Below, piece by piece: positions 33,203-41,462 of a stretch of DNA of 64,000 nucleotides (its first letter is position 1; every line of letters starts with the position of its first letter). A model generated the notes under the pieces. That model was not told the DNA's origin, did no database searches, and saw only the letters and a program-made list of their open reading frames with translations. The DNA comes from Streptomyces subrutilus (GTDB lineage: Bacteria; Actinomycetota; Actinomycetes; Streptomycetales; Streptomycetaceae). The stretch lies in the NCBI RefSeq assembly GCF_008704535.1, contig NZ_CP023701.1:5684001-5748000 (forward strand), written 5' to 3'. The position numbers and the translations under genes are program-made.

Positions 33203-33958
33203 TCAGAAGCCGTGCCGGGCGCCGCCGTCGACCGGGAGCATGACGCCCGTCAGGTAGGACGCGGCCGGAGACAGCAGGAAGGCGGCCGTACGGCCGAACT
33301 CCTCGGCGGTGCCGTAGCGCCGCAGCGGGATCCGGGACTCGTTCGCGGCCCGCGCGGCCGCCGCGTCACCGGACAGCGCGTCGAGCTCGCGGACCCGGTC
33401 GGTGTCGATGCGCGCCGGGAGCAGGCCCACGACGCGGATGCCGCGCGGGCCGAGTTCCAGGGAGAGGGACTTGGCGAAGCCCGCCAGGCCCGGGCGCAGG
33501 CCGTTGGAGATGGTCAGGCCCGGGATCGGCTCGTGCACCGAGCCCGAGAGGACGAAGCCGATGACCCCGCCCTCGCCCAGTTCGGCGGCGGCCGCCCGGG
33601 CGAGGCGGACGGCGCCCAGGAACACCGACTCGAACGCGGCCGACCACTGTGCGTCGGTGTTGTCCGCGGCGGAGCCCGGGGCGGGTCCGCCGACGCTGAT
33701 GAGGATGCCGTCGAAGCGGCCGAAGCGCTCGCGCGCGGTGGCGATGAGCCGTCCGGCCGCGGCCGGGTCGGCGTTGTCGGCGGCGACGCCCACGGCGTTC
33801 TGGCCGAGCGACGCGGCGGCCGCGGCCGCCCGCTCCTCCTCCCGGCCCGTCACGACCACCTTCGCGCCGTCGGCGGTCAGTTCACGGGCGGAGGCGAAGC
33901 CGAGGCCGCGCGTGGCCCCGGTGACGACGTAGACACGGTCCTTCAGTCCAAGATCCAT
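33203..33958 (-). CDS. SDR-family protein lacking the usual YxxxK pair
   Basis: A 251-residue Rossmann-fold protein of the short-chain dehydrogenase family. The cofactor loop TGATRGLG lies near residue 13, with the expected DNADP/NADNADP-like strand and a C-terminal SPAASYLTGVMLPVDGG. At the catalytic position, where Tyr-x-x-x-Lys is expected, it reads ISNGLRPGLAGFAKSL. The tyrosine is replaced by Asn and the lysine by Arg. Members of this subgroup are common in Streptomyces and may be non-classical reductases or binding proteins. It starts 9 bp after the SURF1 stop on the same strand, forming a pair. Reaction unknown. Confidence 0.88.
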   Translation of the reverse strand: MDLGLKDRVYVVTGATRGLGFASARELTADGAKVVVTGREEERAAAAAASLGQNAVGVAADNADPAAAGRLIATARERFGRFDGILISVGGPAPGSAADNTDAQWSAAFESVFLGAVRLARAAAAELGEGGVIGFVLSGSVHEPIPGLTISNGLRPGLAGFAKSLSLELGPRGIRVVGLLPARIDTDRVRELDALSGDAAAARAANESRIPLRRYGTAEEFGRTAAFLLSPAASYLTGVMLPVDGGARHGF

Positions 33959-33967
33959 GCGGACACG

Positions 33968-34759
33968 CTACGCGCTGACCGGCTCCCGTTCGACGGATCG
34001 GGCCGCCGCCTCGTCGCGGTCGCGCCGCTCGCGCCGGACGAGCACCACCCAGCCCACCGGGACCGCCGCGGCGAACAGCCACCACTGGACGGCGTACGCC
34101 ATGTGGGGGCCGATGGAGTCGTGGTCCGGCTCGGCGATCATCTCGGGGCCGCCGTCCGAGGGGGCCGGGCCGGTGAGTTCGAGGTAGCCGCCGAGGACCG
34201 GCTTGCCGAGGTACGCGGCCTGCCGGGCGCTGTCGATCAGCATCACCTGGCGGTCCGGCAGCCCCTTGCGGTCCTTGATGCCGCTGGCGCCGCTCGTCTC
34301 GTCGGCCTTCAGCCGGCCGGTGACGGTCACCTCGCCCGACGGCGGGGCCGGTACGGGCGGGAAGTCGCGCGCGTTGCCGTCGCTCGGCACCCAGCCGCGG
34401 TTGACCAGGACCACCCGGCCGTCGGCGAGGACCAGCGGGGTCACCACGTGGTAGCCGACCTTGTCGTCGCGCGAGGTGCGCATGCGGACGACCACCTCGT
34501 GCGCGGTGTCGTACGTGCCGGTGGCGGTGACCGCGCGCCAGTAGTCAGAGCGCGGGACCCGGTGGCCGGGGGAGGTGAGGTCGGTGACGGGCAGCGGCTT
34601 CGCCCGCAGGCTCGTCTCGATGAGCTGGTTCTGCGCGACCCGGTGCTCATGGCGGTGGTACTGCCAGAACCCCAGCTTGATCATCGCGGGGATGAGGGCG
34701 AGGGCCACGAGGGTGAGGCACACCCACTGCCGGGTCAGTACAAAGCGGTACACGCCCAC
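33968..34759 (-). CDS. SURF1-family protein (cytochrome oxidase assembly)
   Basis: A 263-residue membrane protein with the SURF1 layout. One N-terminal helix (WVCLTLVALALIPAMIKLGFWQY) and one C-terminal helix (MAYAVQWWLFAAAVPVGWVVLV) flank an extracytoplasmic domain containing GTYD, VVTPLVLADGRVVLVNRGWVP and VTGRLKADE. SURF1 helps insert heme a and assemble cytochrome c oxidase. GTG at 34759 is chosen because GGGGG precedes it; GTG at 34753 is possible. It is followed closely by the SDR gene. No other oxidase assembly gene lies in the window. Confidence 0.92.
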   Translation of the reverse strand: MGVYRFVLTRQWVCLTLVALALIPAMIKLGFWQYHRHEHRVAQNQLIETSLRAKPLPVTDLTSPGHRVPRSDYWRAVTATGTYDTAHEVVVRMRTSRDDKVGYHVVTPLVLADGRVVLVNRGWVPSDGNARDFPPVPAPPSGEVTVTGRLKADETSGASGIKDRKGLPDRQVMLIDSARQAAYLGKPVLGGYLELTGPAPSDGGPEMIAEPDHDSIGPHMAYAVQWWLFAAAVPVGWVVLVRRERRDRDEAAARSVEREPVSA

Positions 34760-34854
34760 GACGGTACCCCCAGCCGACGGGGCCCCGGCGGCCGGGTGGC
34801 CGTCCGGGGCCGGAACGCTGGTGGGGAGGGTCGCAAGGGACGGGGCGCCGGAGG

Positions 34855-35088
34855 TCAGACGCGGTCGACGACGCCCACCTTCCCCTCCGCGCGGGCGCAG
34901 TGCGCCCCGCAGAACCACTGGCCCTCGACGTCGACGCCCTGGCCGATGATCTGGACCCGGCAGTGCTCGCAGATGGGCGCCATGCGGTGGATGGCGCAGG
35001 AGAAGCAGTCGAAGACGTGCACGGCGCCCTGCGCGTGCACCTCGAAGGACATGCCGTAATCGTTTCCGCAGACCTCACAACGTGCCAT
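34855..35088 (-). CDS. Cys-rich zinc-ribbon / metallothionein-like protein (77 aa)
   Basis: A 77-residue protein with nine cysteines and five histidines, arranged as CEVCGNDYG, then HVFDCFSCAIHRM, CEHCRVQI and WFCGAHCAR. The four paired-cysteine clusters are suited to two structural zinc sites. Small proteins of this kind in Streptomyces are annotated as prokaryotic metallothionein-like or zinc-ribbon proteins; sequestration of Zn or a protein-protein role is possible. It lies 95 bp before the SURF1 start on the same strand, suggesting co-transcription. Identity beyond zinc binding is not established. Confidence 0.82.
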   Translation of the reverse strand: MARCEVCGNDYGMSFEVHAQGAVHVFDCFSCAIHRMAPICEHCRVQIIGQGVDVEGQWFCGAHCARAEGKVGVVDRV

Positions 35089-35270
35089 GCGCCGAATGCT
35101 GCGCACGGCCGGGGGCCGGAACAAGATCCACCGGGGTGAGTCGCCGCGCCTGCACCCGGCCGGAGCAACGCGACGCGGCCGGAGCGGGGCAGGCAGGTCC
35201 GCGGCGGTGGCGCCACGCGGTCCGGCCGACATGCGGTCCGGCCGACGTCGCGGCGCCGACGCGGCCGGGC

Positions 35271-36242
35271 TCAGTCCTCGACGGCGGCCACGTCCCGCAG
35301 CAGCTGGGTGAAGGCCGCCTCGTCCACGACCGGCGTGCCGAAGGACCTGGCCTTGAGGGTCTTCGAGGTCGCCGAGTCCGGGTCGTTCGTCACGAGCAGG
35401 CTGGTGAGCCGCGACACGCTCGTCGCGATGTGCAGGCCCGCCTCGACGGCGCGGTCCTCCAGCAGCTCGCGGTCCACCGAGGTGTCGCCGGAGAAGGCGA
35501 TCCGCATGCCCTGCTTCAGCGGCTCGCCGTCCTGGAAGCGCCCCGGGTTGGGGTGCGGGCACGGCGGCCGCCTGCGCGAGGGGCGCCACCCGCCGCCGCG
35601 ATACGCGGCCTGGTGGCCCACCCGCGGGGTCACCGGGGAGTCCGACCACTCCGTCAGCGGCCGGCACTCCAGCAGCGGCAGCCGCACCCCGTCGCGGGCC
35701 GCCGCGTGCAGCGACGGCCGGAAGGCCTCGGCCAACACCCTGGCGTCGTCGAGGGCGTGGTGGGCGCGCTGCTGGACCACGCCGAAGTGCGCGGCGAGCG
35801 ACTCCAGCTTGTGGTTGGGCAGCGGCAGGTTCAGCTCCTTCGACAGGGCGATGGTGCACAGCCGCTGACGGACCGGCGCGGTCACCGCGGCCCGCGCGTA
35901 CTCCCGGGCGATCATCTGCCAGTCGAAGATGGCGTTGTGCGCGACCAGCACCCGGTCCGCGAGCCGGCCCGCGAACTCCTCGGCGATGTCCGCGAAGAGG
36001 GGAGCGTCCCGCAGCACGTCGGTCGTCAGCCCGTGGATCCACACCGGCCCCGGGTCGCGCTGCGGGTTGACCAGGGTGTACCAGTGGTCCTCGACGTTGC
36101 CCAGCGCGTCGAGCCGGTAGACGGCGGCGGACACTATCCGGTCGTCGCGCGCGAGCCCGGTGGTCTCCACGTCGACGACCGCGTACCCCTGTGGGTACGC
36201 GGTCGGCCAGGTCGTCTCTGCGGTCGTACGGTCGTCGAGCAT
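35271..36242 (-). CDS. DEDDh 3'-5' exonuclease with C-terminal BRCT domain
   Basis: A 323-residue protein of the DNA polymerase III epsilon (DnaQ) exonuclease type. All DEDDh residues are visible: VVDVETTGL (Asp, Glu) near residue 25, HNAIFDW (Asp) near 104 and HHALDDARVL (His, Asp) near 160. After a Pro/Arg-rich linker comes a BRCT-like domain (about 245-320, MRIAFSGDTSVDRELLEDRAVEAGLHIATSVSRLTSLLVT). BRCT tails bind DNA ends or phosphoproteins. The combination suggests proofreading or repair rather than a replicative subunit. ATG at 36242 has no clear ribosome-binding site; GTG at 36248 is near. Its substrate is not provable here. Confidence 0.9.
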   Translation of the reverse strand: MLDDRTTAETTWPTAYPQGYAVVDVETTGLARDDRIVSAAVYRLDALGNVEDHWYTLVNPQRDPGPVWIHGLTTDVLRDAPLFADIAEEFAGRLADRVLVAHNAIFDWQMIAREYARAAVTAPVRQRLCTIALSKELNLPLPNHKLESLAAHFGVVQQRAHHALDDARVLAEAFRPSLHAAARDGVRLPLLECRPLTEWSDSPVTPRVGHQAAYRGGGWRPSRRRPPCPHPNPGRFQDGEPLKQGMRIAFSGDTSVDRELLEDRAVEAGLHIATSVSRLTSLLVTNDPDSATSKTLKARSFGTPVVDEAAFTQLLRDVAAVED

Positions 36243-36352
36243 GGTCACAGAGGATATCGGCCCCGGCCGACAGCCGTGTCCCCGACGACCGCGGGGCGCC
36301 CTCGGCCCGGCCCGGCCGGCGGGCTCCCGGCCGGGCGCGCCCCGCCGACGCC

Positions 36353-36976
36353 CTACCCCCGGGGCTCCAGCAGCGACCGTACGAGGGCGCGCACGGACAG
36401 GGCGAACAGGCGCTCCGGGTCCGCCGGGCGGGCCATGGCGCGGGCCAGCGCCGGGTCGTGGGGGGCCGCGGCCGGGTCCCAGAGCTCGTTCTCGGCGGGG
36501 GACTGGGCGGGGGAGCGCTCGCGGTTGCGCTCGACGAGCAGGAAGCCGATCGTCTGGAACTGGATCGCGCGCACCGCGTCCGCCGCCCGTGCGCCGCGCA
36601 GTCCGGCGGCGTGCACCTCGTGGACGAGGGCCTGTTGGGCGGGGAGGAACATCCGCTCGGTGAGGCCGCGTTCGTGGACCATCGCGATCAGGTGGGGCCG
36701 CTCGCGCAGTTCGCGGCGCAGGATGCGGGCCACCGACAGGATGCGGTCGGCGGGGGTGCGGCCGGACGGGGCGAGGGCGCCCATCTCCTCGACGGTCCGC
36801 TCGACGAGGGCGTCGAGCAGCGATTCGCGGTTGCCGACGTGCCAGTAGATCGAGGTCACGGCGGTGCCCAGTTCGGCGGCCAGCTTGCGCATGGTGAGGG
36901 CCCCCGGGCCGTCCTGTCTGACCAGCAGCGCGGCGGCGTCCAGCACCTCCGCGCGGGTCAGCGTGCTTCTGGCCAT
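36353..36976 (-). CDS. TetR/AcrR-family regulator
   Basis: A 207-residue repressor-type protein. The N-terminal HTH spans about residues 8-55 (LTRAEVLDAAALLVRQDGPGALTMRKLAAELGTAVTSIYWHVGNRESLLDALVERT), a textbook TetR recognition unit. The C-terminal helical domain, with few aromatic residues, would bind a ligand. It is divergent from the acetoacetate-decarboxylase-like operon across 112 bp containing a perfect 15-bp palindrome, so it probably controls that operon and itself. Effector unknown, plausibly an acyl or hydroxy-acid intermediate of the operon's pathway. Confidence 0.93.
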   Translation of the reverse strand: MARSTLTRAEVLDAAALLVRQDGPGALTMRKLAAELGTAVTSIYWHVGNRESLLDALVERTVEEMGALAPSGRTPADRILSVARILRRELRERPHLIAMVHERGLTERMFLPAQQALVHEVHAAGLRGARAADAVRAIQFQTIGFLLVERNRERSPAQSPAENELWDPAAAPHDPALARAMARPADPERLFALSVRALVRSLLEPRG

Positions 36977-37046
36977 GTCCGGCCACCCATCTGTCGTTCC
37001 GTCAGTTCTGTTGCGTGCACGGGTCTTTACCCTTCATCGGTAGCGG

Positions 37047-37061
37047 TGTAACTGTGTTACA
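37047..37061. promoter_or_regulatory. Palindromic TetR operator
   Basis: TGTAAC-TGT-GTTACA is a perfect 6+6 bp inverted repeat with a 3-bp centre, 28 bp before the first operon gene and 70 bp from the divergent tetR. It is AT-richer than its surroundings. Confidence 0.75.
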
Positions 37062-37088
37062 GAACCGAACCGAAGGGTGGTGCGAGAG

Positions 37089-37886
37089 ATGGCACGCGTA
37101 CGGTACGGAGCACGGACCGAGGCCGAGATCGCGGCGTCGCGCGAGAAGAGCGCCCGGCTTCCCGACATCTGGTCCACGGGTGTGGTGGCCGTCTGGGAGA
37201 CGGACCCGGAGGTGGTGGCGGCGGTCCTGCCACCGCCGCTCAAGCCGGGCGACCGGCCCCTGGTGCGGGCCAACATCAGCACGGTGGACCTGCCCGGCTA
37301 CCCGCTCGGCGCCGGCTCGGTGGCCGTCGCCGCCCGGCACGACGGGGTCGAGGGCTGGTACCCGCTGGTCATGCCGATGACGCACGAGCGCGCCCTGACC
37401 GGCGGCCGCGAGGTCTTCGGCGAACCGAAGAAACTGGGCGAGGTCACCGTCGAGCGCGACGGGCTCGTCGTCCGGGCCGCCCTCGCCCGGCACGGCATCG
37501 CGTTCGTGGAGGTCCGCGGGGCGGTCGACCGCCCGCTGCCGCTGCCCGAACCGGCCACGAAGACCGACTTCTACTTCAAGTTCCTCCCCGCGGTCGACGG
37601 CTCCGGCCTGGAGTCGGACCCGGTCCTCGTCCACTGCACCCGCAACGAGAAGGTCCGCAGGCTGGAGCGCGTCACGGGCGACGTCGTGCTCCGCGAGTCG
37701 ATGTTCGACCCGGTCGCCGACCTGCCCGTCCGCCGGCTCGTGGAGATCACCATCGGCGAGAAGACCACCGACCAGAAGGGCCGGGTCGTCGAGCGGGTCA
37801 GCGCCCGGGCCCTGCTCCCGTACGTCCACCAGCGGTACGACGACCCGATGCAGGTCCTCGACGGCCCTCCGGAAGGCAGTGTGTGA
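37089..37886 (+). CDS. Acetoacetate decarboxylase-family protein
   Basis: A 265-residue ADC-family protein. The sequence GREVFGEPKKLGEVTV contains adjacent lysines Lys114 and Lys115, which align with the Schiff-base Lys115 / Lys116 pair of clostridial acetoacetate decarboxylase; the spacing from the N-terminus is also the same. LPGYPLGAGSVAVAARHDGVEGWYPLVMPM forms the beta-barrel core, and Glu/Arg residues elsewhere fit. Some family members act instead as aldolase-dehydratases or lactonases on keto acids. First gene of a four-gene operon with an SDR and two amidohydrolases. ATG at 37089 was chosen over GTG at 37077. The true substrate is unknown. Confidence 0.88.
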   Translation: MARVRYGARTEAEIAASREKSARLPDIWSTGVVAVWETDPEVVAAVLPPPLKPGDRPLVRANISTVDLPGYPLGAGSVAVAARHDGVEGWYPLVMPMTHERALTGGREVFGEPKKLGEVTVERDGLVVRAALARHGIAFVEVRGAVDRPLPLPEPATKTDFYFKFLPAVDGSGLESDPVLVHCTRNEKVRRLERVTGDVVLRESMFDPVADLPVRRLVEITIGEKTTDQKGRVVERVSARALLPYVHQRYDDPMQVLDGPPEGSV

Positions 37887-37887
37887 G

Positions 37888-38772
37888 ATGCGACTGGAAC
37901 CGGGACAGGTGGCCGTCGTCACCGGCGCCGCGAGCGGCATCGGCCTCGCGATGGCCCGCCGCTTCGCCGCCGAGGGCCTGAAGGTCGTCCTCGCCGACGT
38001 GGAGGAGGCCGCCCTGCGCAAGGCCGCCGGCGAACTGGCCGGGCAGGGCGCCGAAGTGCTCGCCCGGACCGTCGACGTGAGCGACCGCGACAGCGTCGTC
38101 TCCCTCGCCGACGCCGCCTACGAGGCCTTCGGGGCCGTCCACGTGCTCTGCAACAACGCGGGCGTCGGCTCCGGAGCCGAGGGCCGCATGTGGGAGCACG
38201 AACCCAACGACTGGAAGTGGGCCTTCTCCGTCAACGTGTGGGGCGTCTTCCACGGGATCCAGGCCTTCGTCCCCCGCATGATCGCGGGCGGCGCGCCGGG
38301 TCACGTCGTGAACACCTCCTCCGGCGACGGCGGCATCGCCCCGCTGCCCACCGCCTCCGTCTACGCCGTCACCAAGGCGGCCGTGGTCACCATGACGGAG
38401 TCCCTCTACGCCCACCTCAGGGCGGAGGACGCGGCCGTCGGCGCCTCCGTGCTCTTCCCCGGACCGCACATGCTGCGCACCGGCCTGTGGGAGTCCCACC
38501 GCAACCGGCCCGAGCGGTACGCGAAGGAGCGCCCGCGCAGGGCCCCGTACCGCAGCCTCGACCAGTACGAGTCCGCCATGCGCGAGGCGGGCCACGCGGT
38601 GCACTTCACCCCCGTGGAGGAGGTCGCCGGCCACGTCGTCGACGGCATCCGCGCCGACCGCTTCTGGATGCTGCCGCCGAGCGAGCACAGCGACCGCCAG
38701 ATCCGCGCCCGCTCGCGGTCGATGCTCGACCGCGCCAACCCCGCCTACCTGGAACGCTTCATCCTCGACTGA
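37888..38772 (+). CDS. Classical SDR NAD(P)-dependent oxidoreductase
   Basis: A 294-residue short-chain dehydrogenase with a complete active site. The cofactor loop VTGAASGIGLA lies near residue 12, followed by LADVEE (suggesting NAD preference through the Asp), NNAGVG, a serine in NTSSGDGG, and the catalytic YAVTK (Tyr near 157, Lys near 161). A C-terminal extension (about 200-294) with HFTPVEEVAGHVVDGIRADRFWMLPP is longer than in typical 250-residue family members. It starts 2 bp after the ADC-family stop, so both are co-transcribed. It probably oxidises or reduces an alcohol or ketone in the same pathway. Confidence 0.93.
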   Translation: MRLEPGQVAVVTGAASGIGLAMARRFAAEGLKVVLADVEEAALRKAAGELAGQGAEVLARTVDVSDRDSVVSLADAAYEAFGAVHVLCNNAGVGSGAEGRMWEHEPNDWKWAFSVNVWGVFHGIQAFVPRMIAGGAPGHVVNTSSGDGGIAPLPTASVYAVTKAAVVTMTESLYAHLRAEDAAVGASVLFPGPHMLRTGLWESHRNRPERYAKERPRRAPYRSLDQYESAMREAGHAVHFTPVEEVAGHVVDGIRADRFWMLPPSEHSDRQIRARSRSMLDRANPAYLERFILD

Positions 38773-38782
38773 GGGGCCCGCC

Positions 38783-40129
38783 GTGCCTGACACCCAAGCG
38801 CACCACCCGGACCGCACCCCGGACCGCGAACCGGGCCGCGACCCCGCGCCCGACCCGGACCCGTACCTGATCATCTCCTCGGACTGCCACGCGGGCCTCC
38901 CCACCGAGCTGTACCGCCCGTACCTCGACTCCCGCTTCCACCCGCGGTTCGACGCCTTCCTCGGCGAGCGCGACGCGCGCCGGGCCGAGGCCACCCGGCT
39001 CGGCGTCCGCAACGAGGCCTTCGCCGAGAAGTGGTTCCACGACCACGAGGAGGGCCTCAAGGGCGGCTGGGACACCGGGCAGCGGATCAAGGAACTCGAC
39101 GGCGACGGTGTCGCGGCCGAGGTCGTCTTCCCCGACGCGGACGCCGTCGACAGCCAGACCGCGGCCCCCTTCGGCGTGGGCCTGGGCCTCTCCGGCGACC
39201 AGGACCCCGAGCTCGGCATGGCGGGCGCGCAGGCGCACAACCGGTGGCTGGCCGAGTTCGTCTCGCAGCACCCCGAACGCCACTGCGGCGTCGCCCTGCT
39301 CCCGATCACCGGCGACCCGGCGAAGGTCGTCGCGGAGGTCCACCGGGCCAAGGAGTCCGGGCTCGGCGCGCTGATGATCCCCGCCATGTGGGTGGACAAG
39401 GCCCCCTACCACGACCGGCGCTACGACCCCGTCTGGGCGGCGGCGGCCGAGACCGGGATGCCGGTCGTCACGCACTCCGGATCCTCGCCGCGCCACGAGT
39501 ACGGCGACCACCTGGGCATCTTCGTCTCCGAGGTGACCTGGTGGCCGGCCCGCCCGCTGTGGTTCCTGCTCTGGTCGGGCGTCTTCGAGCGCCACCCCGG
39601 CCTGAAGTTCGGCATCGCCGAGTCGGGCTGCTGGTGGCTCCCCAACCAGCTCTGGTTCATGGACCGCCTCTACCTCGGCGCCCACGGCGGCAAGAAGCTC
39701 TCGCCGTTCGAGGAGCTCAAGCGGCCGCCCAGCGAGTACCTGGACCGGCAGGTCTTCGTCTGCGCCACGAACACCAAGCGCCGGGAGCTGGCCCAGCGCT
39801 ACGAGATCGGGGTGGACAACATCCTGTGGGGCTCGGACTTCCCGCACCCCGAGGGGACCTGGCCGAACACCCGCACCTGGCTGAAGAACACCTTCCACGA
39901 CATCCCGGTCGCCGAGACCCGCCGGATGCTCGGCCTGGCCGCGGCCGAGGTCTTCGGCTTCGACACCGGGCGGCTGGCCCCGCTGGCCCGCCGGATCGGC
40001 CCCACCCCGGCCGAGCTGGGCCAGAGCGCCGACCAGACGGCGGTGGAGGCCTCCTGGGCCCGGTCGCGCGCGGTGGGCCGCCACTGGCTGACCGGCGAGG
40101 ACTTCCCGGTGCTGGGGGTGGACCGATGA
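38783..40129 (+). CDS. Amidohydrolase-2 (COG2159) family protein, first of a tandem pair
   Basis: A 448-residue TIM-barrel metal-dependent hydrolase or decarboxylase of the ACMSD/amidohydrolase-2 type. Metal-ligand candidates are the Asp and His in SSDCHAGLP at the N-terminus, the histidine in VVTHSGSSPRH, and the aspartate in LWGSDFPHPEGTWP. AQAHNRWLAEFVSQHPERH is a conserved helix of this family. The usual HxH is replaced by DxH. Members decarboxylate or hydrolyse unusual acids. GTG start 10 bp after the SDR stop. Its end overlaps the start of its paralogue (ATGA), making 1:1 translation likely. Substrate unknown. Confidence 0.9.
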   Translation: MPDTQAHHPDRTPDREPGRDPAPDPDPYLIISSDCHAGLPTELYRPYLDSRFHPRFDAFLGERDARRAEATRLGVRNEAFAEKWFHDHEEGLKGGWDTGQRIKELDGDGVAAEVVFPDADAVDSQTAAPFGVGLGLSGDQDPELGMAGAQAHNRWLAEFVSQHPERHCGVALLPITGDPAKVVAEVHRAKESGLGALMIPAMWVDKAPYHDRRYDPVWAAAAETGMPVVTHSGSSPRHEYGDHLGIFVSEVTWWPARPLWFLLWSGVFERHPGLKFGIAESGCWWLPNQLWFMDRLYLGAHGGKKLSPFEELKRPPSEYLDRQVFVCATNTKRRELAQRYEIGVDNILWGSDFPHPEGTWPNTRTWLKNTFHDIPVAETRRMLGLAAAEVFGFDTGRLAPLARRIGPTPAELGQSADQTAVEASWARSRAVGRHWLTGEDFPVLGVDR

Positions 40130-41460
40130 CCGCGCGCAACGCACCGGACGACCGGACGCCGCAGGACGAACGGAGGGCACCGGACGAGCGGAGGGCACCG
40201 GACGGCCGGACGGCGGTGCGCGGACCGGGCGGGCGGGCCCCGGGGGAGGACCGCTACACGGTCGTCTCCGCGGACTGCCACGCCGGCGCCGACCTGCTCG
40301 ACTACAAGCCATACCTGGCCCGGCGCCACCACGAGGAGTTCGACGCCTGGGCCGCCTCCTACGTGAACCCGTACGAGGACCTGCTCGCGGACACCGCGGA
40401 CCGCAACTGGAACTCGCAGCGCCGGCTGGCCGAACTGGAGGCCGACGGGATCGTCGCGGAGGTCCTCTTCCCCAACACCGTCCCGCCGTTCTTCCCGAAC
40501 GCCTCGCTGATGGCCCAGCAGCCCACGGCGGCGGAGTTCGAGCTGCGCCTGGCCGGCCTGCAGGCCCACAACCGCTGGCTGGCGGACTTCTGCGCCGAGG
40601 CCCCCGGACGGCGGGCCGGCGTGGCCCAGATCCTGCTGGGCGACGTCGACGCGGCGGTCCGGGAGGTCCGCCGGACGAAGGAGGCCGGCCTGACCGGCGG
40701 CATCCTGCTGCCGGGCGCCCCGCCGGGCTCCGGGGTGCCCGAGCTCCACTCGGCCGCGTACGACCCCATCTGGGCGGTCTGCGAGGAGCTGGACGTGCCC
40801 GTCAACCACCACGGAGGCTCGGCCTCCCCGCCGCTCGGCGACGAACCGGCCGCCCGGGCCGTCTTCATGGTGGAGACCACCTGGTTCTCGCACCGCGCCC
40901 TGTGGCACCTGGTCTTCGGCGGCGCCTTCCACCGCCACCCCGGGCTGAAGCTGGTCCTGACGGAGCAGGGCTCGGGCTGGATACCGGGCGTGCTGGACAT
41001 GCTCGACTACTACCACCGCCGCCTGGTCGCGGCCTCGGCCACGGCCGAGTCCAAGTTCGGCGCGGGCCTGGCCGGTTCGATGGGCCGGCGCCCGAGCGAG
41101 GTCTGGCGGGACAACTGCTTCGTGGGCGCGAGCTTCATGCGCCCCCACGAGGTGCCGCTGCGGGACCGGATCGGCCTCGACAAGATCATGTGGGGCAGCG
41201 ACTACCCCCACGACGAGGGCACCACCCCCTTCTCCCGCGAGGGCCTGCGCATCGCCTACGCGGGCCTCCCGAGGGAGGAGGTCGCGGCGATGGTCGGCGG
41301 GAACGCCGCCCGCGTCTACGGCTTCGACCTCGCCCTCCTCGACGCGGTGGCCGCGAAGGCCGGCCCCCTCGTCTCGGAGATCGCCGAACCGCTGACCGAG
41401 GTCCCGGCCGGGGCCACCAGCCCGGCCTTCGCCCGCGGCGGCTCGGTCCGCGTCTGGTGA
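40126..41460 (+). CDS. Amidohydrolase-2 (COG2159) family protein, second of a tandem pair
   Basis: A 444-residue paralogue of the preceding protein, with the same ligands: VSADCHAGADLLDYKPYL at about residue 45, VNHHGGSASPPLG and IMWGSDYPHDEGTTP. It also has LQAHNRWLADFCAEAPGRRAG. The first 38 residues are a low-complexity charged tail containing an exact internal repeat (DERRAP twice). The ATG overlaps the TGA of the first amidohydrolase (40126-40129). Two coupled diverged paralogues suggest a heteromeric enzyme or two sequential steps. A 21-bp perfect hairpin closes the operon. Substrate unknown. Confidence 0.9.
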   Translation: MTARNAPDDRTPQDERRAPDERRAPDGRTAVRGPGGRAPGEDRYTVVSADCHAGADLLDYKPYLARRHHEEFDAWAASYVNPYEDLLADTADRNWNSQRRLAELEADGIVAEVLFPNTVPPFFPNASLMAQQPTAAEFELRLAGLQAHNRWLADFCAEAPGRRAGVAQILLGDVDAAVREVRRTKEAGLTGGILLPGAPPGSGVPELHSAAYDPIWAVCEELDVPVNHHGGSASPPLGDEPAARAVFMVETTWFSHRALWHLVFGGAFHRHPGLKLVLTEQGSGWIPGVLDMLDYYHRRLVAASATAESKFGAGLAGSMGRRPSEVWRDNCFVGASFMRPHEVPLRDRIGLDKIMWGSDYPHDEGTTPFSREGLRIAYAGLPREEVAAMVGGNAARVYGFDLALLDAVAAKAGPLVSEIAEPLTEVPAGATSPAFARGGSVRVW

Positions 41461-41462
41461 CA

